A stretch of DNA of 44,717 nt from assembly GCA_022822205.1 (NCBI GenBank), contig JAJECC010000125.1, forward strand, positions 1 to 44,717, in the 5' to 3' direction. Made by a program: the position numbers and the translations under genes. The notes under the pieces were generated by a model. It worked only from the letters and a program-made list of their open reading frames with translations, made no database searches and was not told where the DNA came from. Shown in pieces: positions 25,761-33,769 of the stretch (its first letter is position 1; every line of letters starts with the position of its first letter). Origin of the DNA: Rhodospirillales bacterium. GTDB lineage: Bacteria > Pseudomonadota > Alphaproteobacteria > Rhodospirillales > UBA2165.

Positions 25761-26777
25761 TTAGCGGATCGGCGGTGCGTAGAGGATGCCGCCTTGGTTC
25801 CACAGGGCGTTCAGACCCCGTGAAATCTTCAGCGGCGAGCCGGATCCGACATTGCGCTCGAAAATCTCGGAATAGTTTCCGACCTGCTTGAGGATTCGGT
25901 AGGCCCAGTCGTTATCGAGGCCAAGCTTCTTGCCCATGTCACCCGTGCCGACGACGAGGCGGGCGACCGCCGGGTTCTTGTCGGACTTCTTGGCATCGAC
26001 GTTCTTGGAGGAGACGCCGAGCTCTTCCGCATTGATCATCGCGTTCAGCGTCCATTTGACGATGTTGAACCACTGGTCGTCGCCCTGACGGACCACGGGG
26101 CCAAGCGGCTCCTTGGAGATAACCTCGGGCAGCACGACCGTGTTGGCGGCATTCTTGATTTTGGTGCGCAGCGCGTAGAGCTGTGATTGATCGGAGGTCA
26201 GCACGTCGCAGCGATTGGCCTCGAAACCGGCCAATGTCTGCTCGGAGGTGTCGAAAACGACAGCCTTGTACTGCATCTTGTTGAACCGGAAATAGTCGGC
26301 GAGGTTCAACTCCGTCGTCGTCCCGGCTTGAATGCAGACCGCCGCGCCGTCCAATTCCTTGGCGCTCTTCACGCCGAGGCTCTTGGTGACCAGGAAGCCC
26401 TGACCATCGTAGTAATGGACGCCGGTAAAGTTCAGACCGAGCGACGTGTCACGGGTGTGCGTCCAGGTCGTGTTCCGGGCGAGGACATCGATTTCGCCCG
26501 ACTGCAAAGCCGTGAAACGCTCTTTCGCGGTCAGCGGGGTAAACTTGACCTTGCCGGCATCGCCCAGAACGGCCGCCGCGATAGCACGGCAAACATCGAC
26601 ATCGATGCCGTTCCAGTTCTTGTTGGCATCCGGCGCCGAGAAGCCCGGAAGCCCCGTGCTCACACCGCATGACAGGACGCCCTTGGATTTGACGTCGTCC
26701 AAGGTCGCCGCTTGAGCGGCGCCGGCGACGAGTGCAGCTACCGCCGCAGCGGCAACGAGAATAGGTGTGGATTTCAT
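25761..26777 (-). CDS. aapJ: General L-amino acid ABC transporter, periplasmic binding protein
   Basis: This 338-residue solute-binding protein captures amino acids in the periplasm for AapQMP. It has a cleavable signal peptide (cleavage near AAQA-ATLDD at residue 23) and family 3 binding-protein features: LSCGVSTGLPGFSAPDANKNWNGIDVDVCRAIAAA (shown by positions 34-70), the LTAKERFTALQSGEIDVLARN hinge region and DVLTSDQSQLYALR. A strong GGAGGG ribosome site precedes the ATG. As first gene of the operon and followed by a hairpin, it is probably the most highly expressed. Confidence 0.95.
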   Translation of the reverse strand: MKSTPILVAAAAVAALVAGAAQAATLDDVKSKGVLSCGVSTGLPGFSAPDANKNWNGIDVDVCRAIAAAVLGDAGKVKFTPLTAKERFTALQSGEIDVLARNTTWTHTRDTSLGLNFTGVHYYDGQGFLVTKSLGVKSAKELDGAAVCIQAGTTTELNLADYFRFNKMQYKAVVFDTSEQTLAGFEANRCDVLTSDQSQLYALRTKIKNAANTVVLPEVISKEPLGPVVRQGDDQWFNIVKWTLNAMINAEELGVSSKNVDAKKSDKNPAVARLVVGTGDMGKKLGLDNDWAYRILKQVGNYSEIFERNVGSGSPLKISRGLNALWNQGGILYAPPIR

Positions 26778-26839
26778 GATGACCCTCCGTGGTCGATTGG
26801 GACTGACTTGCGTTCTGTTTGGATCCGGACTTGGACCCT

Positions 26840-26868
26840 TCTAAAGTAGTGTGAGGCAGGACTGACAA
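26840..26868 (-). promoter_or_regulatory. Candidate aapJ promoter
   Basis: On the minus strand TTGTCA (26863-26868) and TTTAGA (26840-26845) are separated by 17 bases, giving a leader of about 55-60 bases before the aapJ start. An overlapping TTGACT lies slightly upstream as an alternative -35 box. Confidence 0.4.
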
Positions 26869-27016
26869 ACTAGTCAATTGAAAATCCGAGATAAAATCGC
26901 AACGGAGCGATATCTGCTCAACGAAACGGTTGCCGGGCGATTCGGGCAGCCGGGGAGCGTGGTTGGCGCCATGGTCATCGTCATGGGCCGGTCACGCACG
27001 TTTTATCCGCCGCCCC

Positions 27017-27045
27017 TTAGCATTCGGCGCCGATGGCCTTACATA
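27017..27045 (+). promoter_or_regulatory. Weak candidate promoter for the TlpA-like gene
   Basis: TTAGCA and TACATA are separated by 17 bases, about 65 bases before the ATG at 27111. The match to consensus is partial and the assignment is tentative. Confidence 0.25.
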
Positions 27046-27110
27046 TAGGACAAGGCCGGCGGCGCCTCCCGGCGTTGCGGCCATGGAAATTAATCGCGAG
27101 GAACGGGTTG

Positions 27111-27713
27111 ATGATCTTGTCGACCGCCGGAACGAAGTTCGGCGCTTTCGCGCTCTCCGCCGCCGTCATCGCTTTTTCAGCGGCCTCGGCGCCGGCCCGT
27201 GCGGCCGATGGACCCAAGCTCGAAGGCCCCATGGAGATATTCCAGGTTGCACCCGGCACCCGGCCCAGGCCCGAGACCACCTGGAAAGACGGCAACGGCA
27301 AGACGGTTTCGTTGAAGGATTTCGACGGCAAGGTCGTCCTGGTGAATTTTTGGGCCACCTGGTGCGCGCCGTGCGTACGCGAACTGCCCTCAATCGATCG
27401 CCTGGCGGCAAGTCTGGACGGCGAGGAGTTCAAAGTCGTGGCGATCAGTATCGATCGGGGCGGCAAACCGGTGGCACGTAAAATGCTGCGGCGGCTGAAG
27501 CTCAATAACCTGGACCTCTATCTGGACCGGGAAAACACCGCCGTACGCGGGCTGGGTGTCCGGCAGATGCCGACCACGTATGTCTTCGACCGCAAGGGCC
27601 GCGAAGTCGGCAAACTGGAAGGCGCCGCGGAGTGGGATGAGCCGGAAGCGGTCGCCCTGGTCAAATACTTCATCGACAATCCGAATCACGGCGACGATCC
27701 GCCGGGCGGTTAA
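27111..27713 (+). CDS. Exported TlpA-family thioredoxin-like protein
   Basis: This 200-residue protein has a signal peptide (residues 1-31, APARA-ADG) and a thioredoxin fold with the active site Cys85-Ala-Pro-Cys88 (FWATWCAPC), which is typical of TlpA/ResA/CcmG-type periplasmic reductants. The cis-proline motif is in RQMPTTYVFD. These proteins keep thiols reduced for cytochrome c or cytochrome oxidase assembly, but no such genes are next to it; the cytochrome pair is 15 kb away. The start ATG at 27111 follows GAGGAACGGG and gives a proper signal peptide; an earlier ATG at 27033 does not. Confidence 0.88.
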   Translation: MILSTAGTKFGAFALSAAVIAFSAASAPARAADGPKLEGPMEIFQVAPGTRPRPETTWKDGNGKTVSLKDFDGKVVLVNFWATWCAPCVRELPSIDRLAASLDGEEFKVVAISIDRGGKPVARKMLRRLKLNNLDLYLDRENTAVRGLGVRQMPTTYVFDRKGREVGKLEGAAEWDEPEAVALVKYFIDNPNHGDDPPGG

Positions 27714-27936
27714 CCGACGCCACCCGTTTGCGCGTCGCGGGGCCTCCAAACGACGGGCGGAACGTCCTATTCCGTTGAGTCTTGACCCGATCCCTCCCAG
27801 GCAGCACCTTAGGCGTGCACCGTTCAGGGAGGCCGACAGGCAACGGATTTAGATGACGGGACGACAATTTCTCAGCCTTCCTCGGCCGAAATATCACACA
27901 AATATTTGACCAAAATCTTTTTTGGGAGGAACGCTC

Positions 27937-29025
27937 ATGCCCAACAGACAGGTTGTACCCGGGGTAAATCACTTCGATAAGGACAAGGCGACGCCCGGCT
28001 TTACGTTGTTCACGCCGCTCGGCCTGCCGAACACCTACGTGATCGATATGAACGGCAAGGTGGTCCACTCCTGGGACTTGCCGTCCGATGTCGGCAACTA
28101 CGCCTACCTGTTGGAAAACGGAAACCTCCTCGTCGCGTTGCGCACCAAGGAGGGGCCGCAGCGGCTGCCCGCCAAGGGCGGTCATCTGGTCGAGTACGAT
28201 TGGGACGGCAACATTGTCTGGGAGCATGTGGACACCGGCCAGCACCATGATTTCCGGCGTTTGGACAACGGCAATACCATCTATGCCGGTTGGCGCCTGC
28301 TGACGGACGAACAGGCCGCGCGGGTGCAAGGCGGCCAGCCCGGCACGGAACATGAGGACGGAATTTATGCCGATACCGTGATCGAAGTGTCGCCCGAAGG
28401 CGAAACCGTTTGGGAATGGTTCGCCGGCACCGACATGGACATGGAAAAGTGGCACATCCATCCCGGCCTGGTTCGGCGGGAGTATGCCCACGCCAACACG
28501 GTCGCCCCCGCCAACGACGGCAATATCATCGTCAATCAGCGCTATACCTGCGTGATGGCGATCATCAACAAGCAGACCAAGGAATTCGACTGGGCGCTCC
28601 AGGACTTTGAATTCGGTCAGCAGCACGACGTCCAAATGCTGCCCAACGGCAACATTCTGTTTTTTGCCAACGGCGCGATCCCGGTCGGCTACCACGGCCC
28701 CGAGGTCGGCTCCCGTGTCGTCGAACTCGATCCCAAAACCAACGAAATCGTCTGGGAGTATTTAGGCGACCCGCCGCGCTCGTTCTTCAGCTGGTTCATC
28801 AGCGGCTGCCAGCGGCTGCCCAACGGCAACACGCTGATCTGCGAAGGCCTGTGGGGCCGCCTCTTCGAGGTGACCCCGGAAAAGGAGATCGTTTGGGATT
28901 ACACGAGCCCGTTCTTCGTCGAGTACGACCACCCGGCCTACAAGAACAGCAACGTGGTCTTCAGGTGCTATCGCTACGCGGCGGATTCGCCACAAATCCA
29001 GGGACGCCTCGGAGACCCGATGTAG
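27937..29025 (+). CDS. Arylsulfotransferase-family beta-propeller protein
   Basis: This 362-residue protein resembles the arylsulfotransferase (ASST) family: propeller blades recur as LPNGNILFFANGA, LPNGNTLICEG and DNGNTIYAGWRL, each followed by a VxELDPxTxEIVWEY-type strand. Histidines that might be catalytic appear in TGQHHDFRRLD and FGQQHDVQM; in ASST an active-site histidine is transiently sulfated. Unlike periplasmic ASST there is no signal peptide, so it is probably cytoplasmic. The ATG at 27937 has a strong GGGAGGA. A sulfotransferase role is family-level inference; the protein could be a non-enzymatic propeller. A GC-rich hairpin follows. Confidence 0.75.
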   Translation: MPNRQVVPGVNHFDKDKATPGFTLFTPLGLPNTYVIDMNGKVVHSWDLPSDVGNYAYLLENGNLLVALRTKEGPQRLPAKGGHLVEYDWDGNIVWEHVDTGQHHDFRRLDNGNTIYAGWRLLTDEQAARVQGGQPGTEHEDGIYADTVIEVSPEGETVWEWFAGTDMDMEKWHIHPGLVRREYAHANTVAPANDGNIIVNQRYTCVMAIINKQTKEFDWALQDFEFGQQHDVQMLPNGNILFFANGAIPVGYHGPEVGSRVVELDPKTNEIVWEYLGDPPRSFFSWFISGCQRLPNGNTLICEGLWGRLFEVTPEKEIVWDYTSPFFVEYDHPAYKNSNVVFRCYRYAADSPQIQGRLGDPM

Positions 29026-29033
29026 CCAGGACC

Positions 29034-29062
29034 GGCGTGGGGCCGTTCCGTTCGGCCCCGCC
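29034..29062 (+). terminator. GC-rich hairpin after the arylsulfotransferase-like gene
   Basis: GGGGCCG (29039-29045) pairs with CGGCCCC (29053-29059) around a 7-base loop and can be extended outward by GGC/GCC with a bulge. It starts 9 bases after the stop. No long T-run follows, so termination may be partial. Confidence 0.45.
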
Positions 29063-29091
29063 TTGACAGCCGAAGCCTATCTGGGCTTAAA
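29063..29091 (+). promoter_or_regulatory. Candidate promoter for the peptide-type ABC operon
   Basis: A perfect TTGACA (29063-29068) lies 17 bases before a weak CTTAAA. The distance to the first gene would leave a leader of about 145 bases. The 29092-29225 stretch is AT-rich for this genome but shows no gene. Confidence 0.3.
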
Positions 29092-29227
29092 CCAAAGCAA
29101 CAGAAACAATAAGGCTCTGTCTACGGGACGGCTTCGGTCTCGCCAAATCAAAAAAATAGTACCCGTCGCCCTACGGAACTGGGACAAGAATCTTTTTGGG
29201 GATGGCATGCGCGACCAACGGTTGAGT

Positions 29228-29239
29228 GCCCTCGAGGGC
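29228..29239. promoter_or_regulatory. 12-base palindrome over the first ABC gene's ribosome site
   Basis: GCCCTCGAGGGC is a perfect 12-base palindrome whose right half (GAGGG) is the Shine-Dalgarno for the ATG at 29244. It could be a protein-binding operator or a small hairpin that hides the ribosome site. Confidence 0.4.
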
Positions 29240-29243
29240 GGTC

Positions 29244-30257
29244 ATGGCTTCTGAAACCTCGGCTTCACCGCTGCTGGAAGTCGTCGATTTATATACCCAT
29301 TTCGATACACCGCGTGGCGTGGCCCACGCCGTAGACGGCGTCTCGTTTCGTCTGGAGCGCGGACGTACGCTTGGGATCGTCGGTGAATCCGGCTCGGGCA
29401 AAAGCGTGCTCTCCCGTACCATCATCGACATCCTGGCAAAGGACGGATCGGTCCTGAACCAGGGCGAAGTCCGGTTCGAGGGGCGAGACCTGATGGCGTT
29501 GCCGGAAAAAGACATGCGCGACATCAGGGGCCGCGAAATCGCCATGGTGTTTCAGGACCCCATGTCGTCCCTGAATCCGGTCAAGAAAATCGGCAAACAG
29601 ATTACCGAGGTCCTGGTCAAGCGCTTGGGCATGCCGGGCGCGGAGGCCAAACGGCGCGCCGTTGAATTAATCGAGTCGGTCGGTATTCCCGACGCCGCCC
29701 AGCAGCTCGATCGCTTCCCCATGCACCTGTCGGGCGGCATGCGTCAGCGCGTCGCCATTGCCATTGCGCTCGCCGGCGAGCCCAAACTGCTGATCGCCGA
29801 TGAACCGACCACGGCACTCGACGTGACCATTCAGGCGCAAATCCTCGACCTTTTGCGCCGTCAGCAGGCCGAACGCAACATGGCGGTGATCCTGATTACC
29901 CACGATCTCGGTATCGTCGCCCAATATACGGACGATGTCGCCGTCATGTATGCCGGCCAAATCGTCGAGAGCTGTTCCACCGAGGAGCTGATCCGGAGGC
30001 CGCGGATGCCCTATACCGAGGCTTTGATGAATTCCGCACCCAACCTTGCGGACCCGCCCCACACGCGTCTCGACGCGATTCCGGGCCTGCCGCCGAACCT
30101 GTTGCGGGTGCCCCGGGGATGCCGCTTCGCTGAACGCTGCCCCTATGCGGCCGAAAAGTGTTCGGCGGAAATGCCCGCCCTCACCGATGATGACGATCCC
30201 AGCCACATATACGCCTGCTGGTATCCCCTCGAAGTCAAGGAGGCGGTTAGCGCATGA
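29244..30257 (+). CDS. dppD: Peptide/nickel-type ABC transporter ATPase (DppD-like)
   Basis: This 337-residue ATPase belongs to the oligopeptide/dipeptide/nickel importer group. Motifs are Walker A GESGSGKS, Q-loop VFQDPMSSLNP, signature LSGGMRQRVAIAIAL, Walker B LLIADEPTTALDV and ITHDLGIVAQ. The C-terminal oligopeptide-transporter domain includes GCRFAERCPYAAEKC, a Cys cluster that in relatives binds an Fe-S cluster. The ATG at 29244 was preferred because GAGGG precedes it; GTG at 29226 is possible. It overlaps the next gene by ATGA. The dpp name reflects family, not proven substrate. Confidence 0.9.
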   Translation: MASETSASPLLEVVDLYTHFDTPRGVAHAVDGVSFRLERGRTLGIVGESGSGKSVLSRTIIDILAKDGSVLNQGEVRFEGRDLMALPEKDMRDIRGREIAMVFQDPMSSLNPVKKIGKQITEVLVKRLGMPGAEAKRRAVELIESVGIPDAAQQLDRFPMHLSGGMRQRVAIAIALAGEPKLLIADEPTTALDVTIQAQILDLLRRQQAERNMAVILITHDLGIVAQYTDDVAVMYAGQIVESCSTEELIRRPRMPYTEALMNSAPNLADPPHTRLDAIPGLPPNLLRVPRGCRFAERCPYAAEKCSAEMPALTDDDDPSHIYACWYPLEVKEAVSA

Positions 30258-31225
30258 ATGCCCTCAACGCCCTCTTGTCCATCGAGGACATGACCGTCGA
30301 GTACACCAACCAGGGACAGCGGTTCGCGGCCATCTCCGACATCACCATCGATATTGCCGAAGGCGAAACTCTCGGCCTTGTCGGCGAGTCCGGCTGCGGC
30401 AAGTCGACCACCGGGCGGGCGATTATTCAGCTGCCGGCGCCAACCATGGGCAAGGTGACCTTCGAGGGCCGGGATCTCAGCGAACTCAACCATGAGGAAA
30501 TGCGGCAGGTCCGCCGCCGCCTGCAGATCATTTTTCAGGACCCGGTTTCCTCGCTCAACCCGCGGCGGAAGGTAAAGGATATCGTCGCCGAACCCCTGGT
30601 GATTGCCGGGATGAAGGATGCGGCGGAACGGGAACGCCGGGTCCGGGAGGTGCTCGAGGCCGTCGGCGTTGATCCCGATACGGCCATGGACCGGCGCCCG
30701 CACCAATTCTCCGGCGGGCAATGCCAGCGCATCTGCGTCGCCCGGGCGCTGATCATGGAACCCAAGCTCATCGTCTGCGACGAACCGGTGTCCGCCCTCG
30801 ACGTGAGCGTGCAGGCGCAGATTCTCAACCTCCTTGAGGATATGAAGGAACGCTACGGCCTGACCCTGCTGTTCATCAGCCACGATCTGGCGGTGGTCAA
30901 AAACATCAGCGACCGGGTCGCGGTGATGTATCTGGGCAAATTCTGCGAACTGGCCGATTCGGCGCGCATCTATGAGGCGCCGGCTCACCCGTATACCGCG
31001 GGGCTGATGGCGACCATCCCCGATCTTTCGACCATCGGCGCGGACGCGGGGCCCGCATTGATCGGTGAAATCCCCTCGCCTCTCAACCCGCCGAGCGGCT
31101 GCCGTTTCCGGACCCGATGCCCGCATGCCCAGGAGCGCTGCGCCGCGGAGGAGCCTGAATTCCGCCAGATCGAGAGCGGCCATCATGTTGCCTGTCACTT
31201 CCCGCTGACGGAGCAGGGAAGCTGA
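30254..31225 (+). CDS. dppF: Peptide/nickel-type ABC transporter ATPase (DppF-like)
   Basis: The second ATPase, 323 residues, has Walker A GESGCGKST, Q-loop IFQDPVSSLNPRRKV, signature FSGGQCQRICVARAL and Walker B LIVCDEPVSALDVS. The C-terminal domain again carries a cysteine group (GCRFRTRCPHAQERC). Its ATG overlaps the stop of the first ATPase gene, so the two are coupled and would form a heterodimer. It is followed four bases later by the GTG-started permease. Confidence 0.91.
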   Translation: MNALNALLSIEDMTVEYTNQGQRFAAISDITIDIAEGETLGLVGESGCGKSTTGRAIIQLPAPTMGKVTFEGRDLSELNHEEMRQVRRRLQIIFQDPVSSLNPRRKVKDIVAEPLVIAGMKDAAERERRVREVLEAVGVDPDTAMDRRPHQFSGGQCQRICVARALIMEPKLIVCDEPVSALDVSVQAQILNLLEDMKERYGLTLLFISHDLAVVKNISDRVAVMYLGKFCELADSARIYEAPAHPYTAGLMATIPDLSTIGADAGPALIGEIPSPLNPPSGCRFRTRCPHAQERCAAEEPEFRQIESGHHVACHFPLTEQGS

Positions 31226-31229
31226 CATT

Positions 31230-32189
31230 GTGGCCTATTTGCGGCTCAAGACCCTCCACCTGATCCCGGTCTTCTTCCTGGTGACGTTCGCCAGTTTCAT
31301 GATGCTCGACCTGCTGCCGGGCGACACCGTCGATGCAATCCTCAGTGATGCGGATACCGGCGAAATCGGCTCGATGGAGGCCCGCGAGGCGCTGAGAAAG
31401 GAGCTCAATCTCGACAAGCCGCTCATCGTCCGCTACGCGCTTTGGCTCGGCAATATGGTGCAGGGGGATCTCGGCCGGTCATATGTGACCACCCAGCCGG
31501 TCACCGAGGCTCTGGTGCAGCGCATCCCGGTTTCCCTTGAACTGATGATCATGTCGCAGATTCTCGCCATCGCCATGGCCATCCCCATTGGCATCTATTC
31601 CGGCTACCACGGCGGCAGTACGGTCGATCGGGGCATATCGGCGTTTGCCTTCGGTGTTTTGTCGATCCCGGTGTTCGTCGCCGGAACGGTTTATATCTGG
31701 ATATTCGCCATCGAACTTGGCTGGTTGCCATCGTCCGGCCATACCGACTTTTCCGAAGACCCGTGGGGCAATATCAAGGGGTTCATCCTGCCCGCCCTGA
31801 CCCTGGCGACCATCGAGTTTCCGATCCTCATGCGGGTGCTGCGGGTCGATGTGATCTCGACGCTGCAGGAAGACTACATCGCGCTGGCCAAGTCCAAGGG
31901 AATGACCACCTGGTATATTCTCTTCCACCACGCGCTGCGGCCGTCTTCGTTCACCTTCGTCACCTTGTTGGGTCTGCAAATCGGTCAGTTGATTACCGGC
32001 ACGGTGGTCATCGAAACCCTGTTCAGCATACCCGGGGTCGGCAAGTTGTTGATCGATTCCGTGGACACCCGGGATGAAATCATGGTCCAGGGGGTGATCA
32101 CGTTCATCGCCATTGTCTACGTCGTGGTGAATCTGCTGGTCGATTTGCTCTACGCGGTCCTCGACCCGCGCGTGGCACGGCGGGCGTAG
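31230..32189 (+). CDS. dppB: Peptide/nickel-type ABC transporter permease (DppB-like), GTG start
   Basis: This 319-residue permease has six expected membrane helices, beginning at LKTLHLIPVFFLVTFASF. It shows the periplasmic LPGDTVDAILSD segment usual in DppB/OppB and the EAA-like loop EDYIALAKSKGMTTWYILFHHAL. GTG is the start (31230), four bases after the ATPase stop; no nearer ATG fits. This weak start may reduce permease synthesis relative to ATPases. Confidence 0.92.
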   Translation: MAYLRLKTLHLIPVFFLVTFASFMMLDLLPGDTVDAILSDADTGEIGSMEAREALRKELNLDKPLIVRYALWLGNMVQGDLGRSYVTTQPVTEALVQRIPVSLELMIMSQILAIAMAIPIGIYSGYHGGSTVDRGISAFAFGVLSIPVFVAGTVYIWIFAIELGWLPSSGHTDFSEDPWGNIKGFILPALTLATIEFPILMRVLRVDVISTLQEDYIALAKSKGMTTWYILFHHALRPSSFTFVTLLGLQIGQLITGTVVIETLFSIPGVGKLLIDSVDTRDEIMVQGVITFIAIVYVVVNLLVDLLYAVLDPRVARRA

Positions 32190-32198
32190 GAGGCGAAA

Positions 32199-33101
32199 AT
32201 GGCAAACGGTACATCCTCGCCGCTCATCTCACGCCTCTGGCCGTTCGGCAAACGGGAGGAAATCGTCAGCGCCCGCATCGAGGATCAACGCCGGCTCGGC
32301 GTGATCTTTTGGCTCGCCACTTCGTGGATCCTGCTCATCCTGGCCGCCACCATCTCGACCAATTTCCTGCCGTTCCTCGATCCGCTCGAACAGGACTACG
32401 CGGCGGTCAATGATCGCTGGGGCGCCCAATACTGGGTGGGCACCGACCACCTGGGCCGCGATATGTTCTCGCGGCTGATCCATGGCGCCGGCATTTCGTT
32501 CCGCGTCGCCTTCACCTCGCCGTTCATCGGCATGGCCATCGGGCTGACGCTCGGCATGTGCGCCGGCTATTTCCGCGGCAAGGTGGATTCCGGCGTCAGT
32601 ATCCTCATCGACAGTATTCTGGCCTTCCCGAACATCGTTCTCGCCATCGCGGTGCTGTTCTTCGCCGGTCCGACGATCATCAATCTGGTGCTGGTCATCG
32701 CCTTCTACACGATCCCGCAGTTCACCCGGGTGGCGCGGGCCAATACCCTGCTGTACGCCCAGCGGGAGTTCGTTGTCGCCGCGCGGGCCCAGGGCGCCTC
32801 GCACCTGCGTATCCTGCTGCGCGAGCTGCTGCCCAACGTGATGGTTCCCGTCGCCGCCTACTCGCTGCTGGTGATGTCGTTCACCATCGTGCTCGAGGGA
32901 ACCTTGTCGTTCCTCGGCGTCGGCATTCCGCCCCCCACGCCGACCTGGGGCCGGATGATTTCCGAGGGTCTCGACGAGCTGTCGGAGAATCCGTTTATCT
33001 CCATGTACCCGTCGCTGTTCATGTTCCTGACCATCCTGTCGCTCAATCTGATGGGCGACCGGCTCAGGACCATGACCGACGTAAAGGCCTCAAGCCTGTA
33101 A
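32199..33101 (+). CDS. dppC: Peptide/nickel-type ABC transporter permease (DppC-like)
   Basis: This 300-residue permease pairs with the DppB-like protein. The periplasmic segment HLGRDMFSRLIHGAGISFRV and the EAA loop EFVVAARAQGASHLRILLRELLPN are typical of DppC/OppC. It begins nine bases after dppB, with an AGGAGGC site. No solute-binding protein gene precedes or follows the operon; the convergent GST gene starts 20 bases later, so uptake must use a binding protein encoded elsewhere or none. Confidence 0.92.
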   Translation: MANGTSSPLISRLWPFGKREEIVSARIEDQRRLGVIFWLATSWILLILAATISTNFLPFLDPLEQDYAAVNDRWGAQYWVGTDHLGRDMFSRLIHGAGISFRVAFTSPFIGMAIGLTLGMCAGYFRGKVDSGVSILIDSILAFPNIVLAIAVLFFAGPTIINLVLVIAFYTIPQFTRVARANTLLYAQREFVVAARAQGASHLRILLRELLPNVMVPVAAYSLLVMSFTIVLEGTLSFLGVGIPPPTPTWGRMISEGLDELSENPFISMYPSLFMFLTILSLNLMGDRLRTMTDVKASSL

Positions 33102-33121
33102 GTTGTGAATTGCAGGCCGGC

Positions 33122-33760
33122 TCAGCCGGCGTCCGGCTGGTTCGTCGGATGTGCCCGTTCGAAGGCGGGCAGCGCGTTGCACGCTTCCTCGATCCTGAGC
33201 AGGTTGGGGTAGGCCGAGATATCCATATTGATGCGGCGGGCGTTGAACATCTGCGGGATCAGGCAGATATCCGCCATGGTCGGGGTGTCCCCGTGGCTGA
33301 ATGCCGCGCCGCCGGCCACCATCTTCTCGTAGGCGGCGAATCCCTTGTTGATCCAATGTTCCTGCCATGTCTGGCCGTGGTCCTGCGTGAGACCGAAATC
33401 CTCGACGATATATTTGCGGACCCTGAGATTGTTCAGCGGATGAATATCGCAGGCAACGATCTGTGACAGGGAACGGACCCGGGCCCGCCCCGCCGGATCG
33501 GCCGGCAGGATCGGATGGCCGGGATATGCCTCCTCCAAATATTCCATGATCGCCATGGACTGGGTGAGGGTCACGTCGCCGTCGATGATCGCCGGCACCA
33601 GTTGCTGCGGATTGAGCTTCGTGTACGCCTCGGTGAACTGGTGTCCGCCATCCTTGGTCAGGTGGATGGCCACCAACTCGTAATCCAACTCCTTGAGATT
33701 CAGGGCGATCCGAGCCCGGTAGGCGGCGCTCGATTGGAAATAACCGTAGAGTTGGATCAT
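33122..33760 (-). CDS. maiA: Maleylacetoacetate isomerase / zeta-class glutathione S-transferase
   Basis: This 212-residue protein has a thioredoxin-like N-terminal domain with the zeta signature SSAAYRARIALNLK, glutathione-binding LVPAIIDGD and QSMAIMEYLEE, and the helical C-terminal domain with PTMADICLIPQ. Such enzymes isomerise maleylacetoacetate in tyrosine degradation, or maleylpyruvate in gentisate degradation, using glutathione. No homogentisate or gentisate gene is nearby, so the substrate is uncertain. It starts nine bases after the reductase gene's stop and is probably co-transcribed with it. Confidence 0.86.
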   Translation of the reverse strand: MIQLYGYFQSSAAYRARIALNLKELDYELVAIHLTKDGGHQFTEAYTKLNPQQLVPAIIDGDVTLTQSMAIMEYLEEAYPGHPILPADPAGRARVRSLSQIVACDIHPLNNLRVRKYIVEDFGLTQDHGQTWQEHWINKGFAAYEKMVAGGAAFSHGDTPTMADICLIPQMFNARRINMDISAYPNLLRIEEACNALPAFERAHPTNQPDAG

Positions 33761-33769
33761 CGGGGCGGC

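Larger units (their letters stand above)
26778..27110. other. Divergent intergenic region between aapJ and the thioredoxin gene
   Basis: This 333-base stretch contains no convincing gene. It holds the aapJ ribosome site and leader, a candidate aapJ promoter on the minus strand, an AT-rich patch near 26870-26900, and a weak candidate promoter for the thioredoxin gene on the plus strand. I see no riboswitch or repeat. Confidence 0.7.
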
